Origin: Sclerotiophoma versabilis
Lineage: Eukaryota; Ascomycota; Dothideomycetes; Pleosporales; Didymellaceae
DNA length: 64,000 bases
Assembly (NCBI GenBank): GCA_012274445.1
Contig: JAAROD010000033.1
Coordinates: 1,364,001-1,428,000 of the forward strand
Reading direction: 5' to 3'
Each line of letters begins with the position of its first letter. Positions within the stretch are counted from its first letter, which is position 1. A program made the translations under genes and the position numbers. A model generated the notes under the pieces. That model was not told the DNA's origin, did no database searches, and was given only the letters and a program-made list of their open reading frames with translations. Shown in pieces: positions 8,940 through 18,517 of the stretch.

Positions 8940-11713
8940 TCACCACGTAAACCCAGCTTCCAGCAATCTCCGCCCCTCCTTCGAATCCGGCTTAATGATA
9001 TTCTCAAACCCAGGCCTCAGTCCCGTACCAGATCTACGCCGTATTAGCAACCGCCAAGTCCGCATCGCCATTGCGCGCGGCTCAGGAAAGAAACTTACTT
9101 GATCATATTGACCGCCATAGTCCTCGCCTTGTCTTTGAGATTGACCTGCGTAAAGTCGTCCAGCAAACTGTATCCGTCGGGGCTGCGATCGTATTTCTGG
9201 ATCTGCGAGTACGACCCGCGACATCGCTCCATGTACTCGACGAACGCCTCTTCTTGGTCGGCTGTCCATGTGCGGCGGGGCTGGCGCGCGCGGCCGGCGC
9301 CGCCTATGGCGCTGTTTTGCGTCGCCAGTTGCCGTTGCGCTTGGTATGTTGATGTTGGTGGGGGGTCTTCGGTCATATCGGGTGCTTCTCTTTCCGACAG
9401 GCTTTCTTCCTGCTCCATGTGAGGGACCGTGGGCGCTGAGGAGGCGAGTGCGCGCTGGCGGCTTGGAGGAAGGCGTAGTTCATCGTCGTCTGGGACTGGT
9501 TGGTGGGATGGAGGTGATGGTGCTGAGGAGGGAGGTTCGACGCGGGCCCTCTTGGAGACTGGGGCTTTTTGGCGGCGGTCTTGGACGCGGGCTGTTCGGT
9601 CGCCGGATTCGAAGGCTTCGTCGTCTTCGTCCGAATCTTCGTCTCGTGCGCGTTTTCTAGAAACAGACGGGGGAGGATCCGCGCGCTGCTTACCCTTGTC
9701 AAGGACTCTGTTCGAGGGACCTGGAGTTGGTTGGCTGGACTCAAAGCCCTCGCCAAACTCAACGCGTACAGCATTGGGTTGTCGGTCGACGAATCTAGCA
9801 CCCTTGCGGTTTTCTTTGCCTGTAGGCTGAACCGACTTTAATGCGGCCAATATATCCTGTGTGCCGGTGGGCGGGCCTGAGCGAGCGCTTGCATCATCGT
9901 CTTCGAGCTCGTCGTCTCCTGCTACAAGAGTTGCATCGCCTTGTGGTTGCTCTTCTCCACCCCATGCCTGTTCCCCCCAGGTGTCGCGTTCGATTTGATC
10001 GATCTGTTCGCTCAACCCGCGCTCAGTTCCCACGTCCTTGGGCTCTACTCCGGTTTCAGGCTGTTCTTCCACTACCTGCTGAGAGTCGTCCTCCTCCTCA
10101 GCTACTTCTTCGAACAGATCCCCCGGTTGGGGAGCCTTGGGGTCGAAATGTACGCCAGAATCTCTCTCTCTTGCTTTCAGTGCATCGATTGCGCGCACGT
10201 CAATCGGCGCATTGGGGTCGAACTTGCGACTACTACGTCTTCGGTGCCGACCGAACGATGTTCGCTTCTTGCGTGGGGAATCTCTCGGGGCAGTAGTGGG
10301 TCTGGCTTCTTCGAGCGCTGGCTGAGGCGCTGCTATGGCCTTTTTGACATTCGCCAGTATTGCTGCAGAACCGCCAGAAGCTTCAATGGAAGCGCTGAGT
10401 TCGTGCCGTCGAAGACGTACCCAGTGCAACAGTTGAAGAACGGTCGCCTCCCAGGGGAAAGCACTGCTCAATCCTTCCAAGTCGACGACATCTCCGTTCT
10501 CCAGGGACTGAGTATCGGTACGAAGAAAAGTTCTCAATTGATTGAACCGTGCCGCAATATTGTCCTGAAAATCTTGTGACAAATCCGTCTCTTCTCCACC
10601 AAGCGCCGCTACGCTCCAACCACGGATTATACCACCGTTCTGTTGGGACGCCTCAGAGCGGAGGAAAATGCCATCAAGAGCCTCGTCAGGATTGAACTCA
10701 CTTTCGTTTGCAGAGTGTTCCAGCGAAATAATTGCGAGCTGGGTACGTAATTCCAATGCCAGATCGAATGTCTCCTTGAGCAAAGCGCTATCTCCAACAG
10801 CTGTTGTCAAGACTTTCGTGACCAAGGAATACATGAACTGGCTTGGAAACAAGTTATCAAGTTGGCGCAGACGATCCCAGACTCCTTTGTCGCTTCGACG
10901 GGAATCAATCATCTGTTTTGCGAACACGAGGAGATTAGCCAGATAGAGGAGTGGGTTGATTCCAGACTGCAAAGCTCCAACGTCATTGTATGAGCCAAAC
11001 AAGGCGCGATGGACGGCTCGAACGTTGACGTAGTTATTTTCCTCGCCTTTGAAGTGCTTCAGGTGCAGCTTGAGCTCGTCATCGAAATCGCGATACTCGT
11101 CTACAAAGTCAGAATCGGGCTTGAGCATTTCTTGAATGTTGCGGTGATCGTCGCGTATATTTCCATCCCTGGGTGCAAGATGTTCAAGGAACTCTTCAGC
11201 AGCAGCACAGAGTTTGCACATGTGCTTCAGAATATACTTTGGTTCCAAGAACTCGGCCTCAATCATGGAAAACGAGGAGATGGCGGTAGTGCCCGACATT
11301 TCCGAGGCTGCACCAGGCGAGCGGAAGGTTTGCTGCTCCAGAGGAAGAGGCATGTCGATGCGCTGGGGCGTTGCTGGAGCTTGGTCAAAAGCAACCTCGG
11401 TGTCGATCTCCTCGACGATAGTGAGGTCTGCTGCTGCTGCCTTGGCAGGCTTTTGCTTTGCTTTGCGCGTCTTCAAAGGCTCATTTTCGTTTTCACTTGC
11501 GACACTGGTGACGCTGCCTTGGCGCGCAGTCCGGCGGGTTGGCTTCTGCAGTTCAGGGATGGGTTCAATGTCGCGACTTTGGCTGCGCAGTCGACGCGTT
11601 GCGCGTACAGGCGCCTTTTCCGGCTGTGGGGTGGGCGTTTTGCGCCTGCTGGCGGCGCGCACGCCTCGTGCTTCGGCCATGGTAGCTCCAGCAGGGGCGC
11701 GCAGATTTGCCAT
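8940..11713 (-). CDS. TRF/Taz1-type telomere repeat-binding protein
   Basis: The product is probably a double-stranded telomeric DNA-binding protein of the TRF/Taz1/Tbf1 type. It is 902 residues in two exons (11713-9099 and 9033-8940; 65-nt intron GTAAGT...CTAAT...GTAG). The N-terminal half, after a basic start, contains a helical region (about residues 150-420) consistent with a TRF homology dimerisation domain. The middle is acidic and Ser/Pro-rich with basic clusters (RKRARDEDSDEDDE). Near the C-terminus a single Myb-type domain starts at RRTWTADQEEAFVEYM and ends with a telobox-like VNLKDKARTM, the hallmark of this family; the second exon completes the domain (SGTGLRPGFENII). Start is Met at 11713 or 11680. 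The telobox has Ala where many members have Trp. Confidence 0.8.
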
Positions 11714-12351
11714 TGATTGCGCGCCTTGCAGGGTGTCGAAAGCTGGAGGATGCCGCGGGGCGCGTTTGTTGTGTGATGGTGAGGGTCGCGACGGCTAGGA
11801 TGGCCCGCTTTCGCGTTCCAGCCACGCGGCACGTGATGACGAGGCCTGCCGCTTCCAGCCTAGCCGTCAGCCCTGACGGATGCTCGTGCCCGAGCAGGGA
11901 GAAGGGGGCGACAGGCAAGAGCATGGCGAGCAAGTCAAGCAAGTGTTTGAGAGCGCGACAGAGCTGCAGCGCGCCAATGTTTGACAGGCTGCATCTGCTG
12001 CCGCTTTTGACAGCAGCCATTGTGCCGCCTCGCGCTCTGCCGCACGCAGGTCGCAGACACATTACGTGGGCCACTGCACGTACCCCCTTGCATGCATCTG
12101 TGGCAGTGGTCTCTCCTAAAGTTCCAACAGCAGCCACATCTCTCCATCCCACCCAAGCACGCCCTGAGTGCTGAGCACACGTCTCCCGCTGCCGGCTTCC
12201 CACTGCTCCTTCACCACACTCCCTCGATACTCCCTTTCCGTCGCTTCCCTTCCTTTGCGTACCTTCTGTAATAATCCAATTGCCGCCACTTGCGTCCTGC
12301 GCTCGTGAGCTCCCAGCGCATACCCCTGCCCACATTCTCACAGCCGACACC
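11714..12351. other. Divergent promoter of telomere protein and Gdt1 genes
   Basis: 638 bp between two divergent starts. It is GC-rich with pyrimidine runs close to the Gdt1 start (tccctttccgtcgcttccc), which is common in fungal promoters. Antisense-type open frames here have no family signature. Confidence 0.5.
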
Positions 12352-14012
12352 ATGAGGTTGCGACAAACCCTCATTTTCCTGCCCGCGCTGCAGGTGCTCG
12401 CCAGGTCCACCGTCGCCGAGGTGGACGGCAGGCGTGTTGCACGGGCAGCAGCCCCCGCCTACAGCAATGCCAGCCCCGACCCATCGCCTGCCGCCGTGAC
12501 CCCAGGCTCATCCAAGGGGACCAAAGACGCGCCCGTCGACGGCTTCGACGGCAAGCCGCATGCCGGCCCGTACATCGACGACACACCGACCTCGCACGAC
12601 AAGAAGCCGGCCGTGGTGGAAGACCTGGGCACCGGCAAGAAGACTGTGCCCGGGCCCAAAGACTCGACCCTGGTGGGTGCGGAGAAAGAGGTGCTGGATG
12701 GCGACAAGAGCGTCATGCAGGACCCGGACAGGAAGCTCGCGACCGGCAAGACCGGCGTCGAGGGCGGCGTCTCGGCCAAGGACAAGGAGCGTCTGGCGCA
12801 CGAGGACAAGACAGGCTCGAAGAAGGAGCAGGTGCCGACATCGCCCAAGGAAGCACCGCCGCTGCCCCACGGCGAGCAGTCACATCTCAAGGAAGCCGCG
12901 GCCGCAGAGACTATCTCCACACGCGTCGCCGGCGCAGTAGGCCTCGAGGTAAGCTGGAGCACTGTGACAGCCACGGCGTACCAGCAACTGACCACGTTAC
13001 AGAAACCCACCGACCTCCCAGACACACCGCACGACGACCTCCCCCACCCCGTCCCAGGCTCCCTCTCCCAGGCAGATCCGCTCGACACCACGCCCAAGTC
13101 CAAGACCCCCGCCTCCAGTATGCCGGCCGACGAGGCCGGCGGCGTCATCCAGCCTTTCCACTCCTTCGTACTCTCCTTCACAATGATCCTCTTCTCCGAG
13201 GTCGGCGACAAGACCTTCCTCGTAGCCGCCTTGATGGCCATGCGTCACCCCCGCCTCGTCGTCTTTTCCGCCGCCTTCTCCGCACTCGCTGTCATGACCG
13301 TGCTCTCCGCCGTGCTTGGTCATGCCGTGCCTGCTTTCCTCTCTGAGCGTTTTACCCATCTGGCTGCTGCTATTCTCTTCTTGGTCTTCGGTGTTAAGCT
13401 GCTGCGCGAGGGTCTAGCCATGAGTCCCGACGAGGGTGTTGGCGAAGAAATGCGCGAGGTCGAGGAGGAGCTCGAAGAGAAGGAGCAGCTTGCGCGTTCC
13501 AAGGGTCGCCGCAGGTCGTCCATCTCGCCTTACGCCCTCGAGTCTGGCCGCGTACGACGCTCTCGATCGAGCTCCCGGCTGCCTGCACCTGCTCGAAGCC
13601 CCTCTACCTCGCCTGACCGCTCTCCTTCTCGTGGATCCTCATTTGCCGGTGCTTTGAGCGGCATCAACAACCTCCTCTCCCTACTCCTTAGCCCAGCATG
13701 GGTGCAGACCTTCATTATGACCTTCCTAGGAGAGTGGGGTGACCGCAGCCAAATCGCTACTGTTGCTATGGCCGCAGGTTCCGACTACTGGTGGGTCACT
13801 GCAGGTGCTACCGTTGGACATGGTCTTTGCACAGCAGGTGCTGTGATCGGTGGTCGTGCCATTGCTGGCAAGATCAGCATGCGCAATGGTAAGATGAACA
13901 TACATTCCTGTTGTGAGCCTGACACTAACTTTGCACAGTCACTCTTGGCGGCGCAATTGCTTTCCTGCTTTTCGGCATCATCTACTCATTCGAGACGTAC
14001 TACCACGAGTAA
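12352..14012 (+). CDS. Gdt1/TMEM165-type Mn2+/Ca2+ transporter
   Basis: UPF0016/Gdt1 family. These Golgi membrane proteins exchange Mn2+/Ca2+ for H+ and support glycosylation. Exons 12352-12948, 13003-13888 and 13939-14012 give 518 residues. There is a signal peptide (MRLRQTLIFLPALQVLA), then an unusually long hydrophilic Lys/Asp/Pro-rich segment to about residue 245. The two diagnostic E-x-G-D-[KR] motifs follow: SEVGDKTF at about 264-271 and GEWGDRSQ at about 442-449, each starting a three-helix repeat, separated by a charged cytosolic loop (residues about 340-415). The last exon restores the family-typical LGGAIAFLLFGIIYSFETYYHE end. Intron 1 (54 nt) has no stop and is a multiple of three; intron 2 is 50 nt. 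Confidence 0.93.
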
Positions 14013-15222
14013 AGGAATGATTCAAAACTCACGTAATTGCATTGCACGGCGCTTGGATCCTCGTATTGATTGATCTACTGTAATACGACATGCGCGCACA
14101 GGTATCGACATGTCGACATTCTTCTTGTATCATCATTGTGTCGGCAGTTCCTTTGAGACGACTCCAAATGGGTTACAGGAGTTGCATAGGTTGTACAACA
14201 CAGATTTCAGGCAATAAGAAGTCCACTGTACCCGGAGGTCAGGGTACCATTTTGCAGCGAAATCGAATTATTCAATGTCTTCGAAACCTCGCTTTTTTTC
14301 TTTCGATATTTTCGTACGAAAGTCAGTTTCGCGCTGCAACTGGTTGACATGTTTGAAACAGTTTCGTAGGTTTCACGCTTCGTGTCCCGCCACCTGCAGC
14401 TCCATATCCGGCGATCACGTGGGGTCGAGATTTCGAATAGACATCTGGACCCTGACAGCATGCAATGTCTTTTCTTTGTCCGCTGCCCTAACAGTCAGCT
14501 CACAGCCGCACTTCGACGGCTCACCTTCTGACCATGAAGGTGGGGTAGGGCACTTTCAAGAGCTGATGATGTGTTCTGTAAACCTCCTGCTTACCATAGG
14601 TAAGAGCTTTGACGTACGAGCGCAACGAAGTGTGCAACTTTGCTTGCATTGTGGCGACAGGATTGTGTGCGTTGTTACGGCAATACTCTAAAAAGATCTG
14701 AAATGGGCTGACACCCTCTAACATACAACGTGCAGTGCCTCTACGAGGCGCTACAAGGTCCAAGAAGGCCAAGGTATTCAGGCCTGCGATTTAGTCGAAG
14801 AAGGATGGGATTCAAGAATAGTAATGTTCTGGTCCCTGTCGAAAATCAACGTCTTTTGGTTCGCTTCGCCAGCCACGTTGTCTAGCTAGTCGTTGGGAAC
14901 AAAGGAAGTCTCGTGGACTTACCACTCTTGTAACCACGAGTTCTCTGTTCGGACCCAAAGACTTACCCTAGGCTCATCCACGTGTGCGAAGCGTTATGGA
15001 ACTTGCCCAGCATCTCGCTAAACTACCATCTCATACGGAAGTCTGGGGTATCTAGATGCTTGCCAAGATGAGATCACGGCGAGGTTGTGAGCTGGAGCAG
15101 GTTGAAGGCTCGTATACCAAGGTGCGATGGTATTATAATCTGTTTCCAGCATCCTCAACGCAATTGTATTTTTGCAATCAACCAAATCATTAAGTCAATT
15201 GTTCTTCGTCACTCCCTGTAAC
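14013..15222. other. Intergenic, no gene recognised
   Basis: 1.2 kb between the transporter and the peroxidase. Open frames are short and without recognisable motifs. The right end holds the peroxidase promoter, with a TATTATAATC box-like stretch about 95 bp before its ATG. Confidence 0.5.
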
Positions 15223-16537
15223 ATGAAGCTATCACCAATCATCATCGGTGGCCTCGGCGCCCTCACTATCCTTGAGTGCACTTACGCGTACCCTGGCATG
15301 GGATCCACGATACGTGAGATTGAGCAAAAAGTACAAGAGAGGCAGCGAACACCTGGATTCCAACGACTGCCATCGCACGTCCGACGCCAAGCAACCGAAG
15401 TCGAGGATCCAAACGAAGTTGAAGACCCCAACGAAGTTGAAGATCCGACGGAAATCGAAGACCCCGAAGACGAAGCAGATGATGTACCTGTTCTCATTGG
15501 CGACATAAAGGACGGCGGCACAACACCCATTGGCAAAGCAATCGCTCGCATCATCACCGAGCAAGAGTCTGGTCAAAGCAGCGTGGGTGGTTACCAGATC
15601 CCCGGCCAGCTCGGTACACCGAAGTGCAAAGCAGATATATGCTGCGTTTGGGCGCACATTTCCCTCCAACTCACGAGTCTGTTCCGTGGCCAGTCCGGCC
15701 GCTGCAACAAGTACGCTCGCGCAGCTATAAGGCTCGGTTTCCATGACGCAGGGACATGGAAAGAAGGCCTTGAATTTGGCGGTGCAGATGGAAGTATCAT
15801 TCTCGCGAAGGAAGAGATCTCTCGTCCCGACAACAAAGGATTACAAGACATTGTCCGTGTCCTCGGTGACATGTGGAGACAGAAGTTCAAGCAGTACGGC
15901 GTCGGCGTGGCAGACTTGATTCAATTCGCAGCAAAACATGCTGTTGTTAGTATGTGTTCCCTCTTCTATTTTCAAATCATCGAATACTCCCTAACGCACA
16001 ACAGCATGTCCCCTCGGCCCCCGCATCCGAACTTTTGTCGGCCGCAAAGACTCCTCACGCGCAAACCAAGACGGTCTCCTCCCCGGCGTCAACGACTCCG
16101 CAGACCAACTGATCTCCCTCTTCGCCGCCAAAACCATCAGCCCCCATGAACTCGTCGCCCTGCTTGGCGCCCACACTACATCGCAACAATTCCACGTCGA
16201 CCCCAAACGGGCCAGCGCGCCCCAGGACGGGACCCCAGGTGTTTGGGATACGCTATTCTACAACCAGACGCTGGGCCTGGGTCCGATGCCGAAGGTGGTA
16301 ATGCGGTTCCCGAGCGATATCGTACTGGCGCAGGATCCACGGACGAAGAAGGAGTGGGATAGTTTTTCGCGCGGGACTGAGGGGCAGAGCCATTGGAATG
16401 AGGATTACGCGTATAGCTATATCCGGCTGAGTCTGCTGGGTGTGAATAACATCAACAGCTTGACCGAGTGTACAAAGGTGCTGCCCATGCCGAATAAGAG
16501 CTTCAGGGGCGCTGGAGATCTTTTGATTGCGGATTAG
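15223..16537 (+). CDS. Secreted class II haem peroxidase
   Basis: A fungal class II (ligninase-type) haem peroxidase, secreted, using H2O2 to oxidise external substrates. It is 419 residues from exons 15223-15949 and 16005-16537; a 55-nt intron with branch CTAAC splits the conserved HAVVTCPLGPRIRTF segment. The signal peptide is MKLSPIIIGGLGALTILECTYA. The distal haem pocket is RLGFHDAGTW (Arg170, His174) and the proximal haem ligand is His299 in LLGAHTTSQQF. Cysteine-rich spacing after residue 135 fits the family. Residues about 59-82 are an acidic repeat of an EVEDPN-like unit, not part of the catalytic domain. I could not establish a Mn-binding site or the exposed Trp of versatile/lignin peroxidases, so the subtype is open. 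The alternative upstream Met (15172) would spoil the signal peptide. Confidence 0.9.
15390..15480 (+). repeat. Coding acidic repeat in the peroxidase gene
   Basis: Imperfect 18-bp units encode EVEDPN, EVEDPN, EVEDPT, EIEDPE in tandem, near the N-terminus of the mature peroxidase. Third-position differences (GAG/GAA, GAT/GAC) show that the units have diverged. Confidence 0.8.
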
Positions 16538-17043
16538 AGGTGGAGATATGGGAGGGGGGTTTGGTTGGGGCTGCATAGCGAAGCATTTAGCATGTTTGGA
16601 GCGTTGCATACATATGACGATCGACTATTTATTCTTATGATATACCACGAGGGGGTTTGCCAATACCGAATCAGTACTTGGATGTTAATGCCGTCACGTG
16701 TGATGCCACTTGACCCTTCCTCCTTCAGACTTCATCACCACAATTCCTTCGTTTACCTCGACCTCAAGGTCATACGGTCCACGAAGAGTGTACGTCAGAC
16801 TTTCGTTTCGCCTTACACGACGGAAATGTCATAGTACCTCTAGGGGGGCTTATATCCTCCTGTTCCTTTGCGCTTGGCTCGGCCGCGATAAAATCAATAC
16901 GTTGCGAATTCCACGTCTTGCGGAAAGTCATCAGTCCAATGATCATGGGGATAGACTCCCAGGGAGAAACCCGAACTGTGACAGAATATTGAGATCGACC
17001 CCTGTGAATACGTCGACCTATTTTCCAGTCACGCTCAGTACGC
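16538..17043. other. Intergenic, no intact gene
   Basis: 3' flank of the peroxidase gene and sequence upstream of the retropepsin-like pseudogene. It may hold the decayed N-terminal part of that pseudogene, but no frame here can be joined to it with confidence. Confidence 0.4.
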
Positions 17044-17811
17044 TTGATAGGCCGGCCCAGGACACGTGTGCCCTGCCACATCGGCTCAAAGTCTCTTTTG
17101 GCATTCCCTGATACGGGTTCGGGTATGGATCTGATGATATCTTCCCTGACGTTGGCACTGGGCTTGCAAATCGAGCCAGGCGGAGACGCTTTGGAGCTTG
17201 CTGACGGAAGTGTAGTAAGAACGTCAGGCTACGCTCGAACTTCTTTGTCTTTACGAGCGAAAGACAACTCTTAGCAGCAGTCAGTTTCTATCGAAGTAGT
17301 GTTGTTGCAGTCCAGCTGCCTCTTCTTGATGGGCCATGATTCGCTCGAAAGGCTTAAGGTTTTCACGGAGAACAGGCATGCGCTCGTGACTGAATCTGAT
17401 TTCAATGGCCCTCTGGAACTGAACAGGATTCGATACCTTGGCGCAGTCGATTACATCATTGATTCGGTCAAAGAGGAGATCCGAGGCAAGCAGGGTCTGA
17501 TGTCATCGCATGGTGAGTTTCTCATGTACTGTCATGATCTTTAAAAACAGAAGCAACAAGCTCTTACATCGAACTCAGACACCGCCGTTTACAACATCCT
17601 ACTAGATCAACGAGAAAACAATCGAAGGGAACAATAGGCTGCTCGCATTATATTGCTCTTTGCACCCGAAAGGGACAAAGCCGTTGCTGAGGAAGCTATC
17701 AGGCAGAGCGCATGGCGCTTCGGAAGTACAAAACACGAGATACACCTTCCACTAGCCAAGCTAACGACGATTAATACAACGCTTCCTTCCCCAGTGTTCT
17801 TGAAAAGCTAA
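17044..17811 (+). pseudogene. Retropepsin-like orphan gene, broken by two stops
   Basis: One reading frame runs through this stretch apart from two TAG stops (17272-17274 and 17635-17637) and a normal-looking 66-nt intron at 17513-17578 (GTGAGT...CTCAG). The first part has an aspartic-protease-like core: PDTGSGMDLMIS, then ALGLQIEPGGDALELADGS and, after the first stop, LMGHDSLERLKVF, in the order seen in fungal proteins with a retropepsin-like domain. The second exon is helical and charged (YNILLDQRENNRRE, AVAEEAIRQSAW). Each TAG can come from CAG by one C-to-T change at CpA, as RIP produces. The N-terminal part is missing or unrecognisable. Domain naming is from motif shape only. Confidence 0.6.
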
Positions 17812-18517
17812 AATTGCATCTATCCAGATTGTAAAGCTGTAACGTTCCCGACACGCTATCTCCTAAGGTCTGTATGCTTGTACAGAATATTCCGCAGCTG
17901 CTGAGAGTATCAGAACACATGAAGCAGACCATCACACCAAAGACTTCCCCCCGTTTTGCCCCATTGCCAGCTGCCCGCGAAGTCAAGGGGGCATAGGGTT
18001 CAAGAAAAAGAAAGAGTGGGAAATCTACAGGGTTGTCCACTGAATGCAGGGCCTTGGCATTGTTTCTAAAGACCGACCTTTCATCAACTAACCAAGTTAG
18101 GCCGAATGTACTCTTGTAAATGATGCACTTTATCGGGTTACGGCAGTGTGGTCTTTCGAGCCGGCCGTTGCAAGTACACATATAAGCTCATTTATAGAGC
18201 GATTAAAGTGACACAAAGGTATGCGCATGTTTGATGATATTGCATTGCTCTAAAGAGAACGGCGTGGTCCAGTTTTATGAAATCCGGCATCGTCGACATC
18301 TTGCGTTGGTGCATGATAGCCTTCTGATTGGTCCCTTTGGTTGCATCAAGAAGCCTGCAGCTTCTTCGACAAATGCATGTAAGGGATATACTACAGACTA
18401 GGTGGAAAGTGACAGTGCTCTAGAGTCAGGGTGTTATATTTATATATGCATGGCCTACGAAGTTTTGGTATCTCCAACTCAATGACCAGAACAGAACTAA
18501 CGAGAATAATGAAAGGC
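17812..18517. other. Intergenic between convergent units
   Basis: Region between the retropepsin-like pseudogene and the 3' end of the betaine lipid synthase gene. A 136-codon minus-strand open frame (17771-18181) has no recognisable features. No gene supported. Confidence 0.45.

Noticed and set aside
17771..18181. 136-codon minus-strand open frame
   Set aside because: No recognisable domain, overlaps the tail of the retropepsin-like pseudogene, and composition is not convincingly coding.
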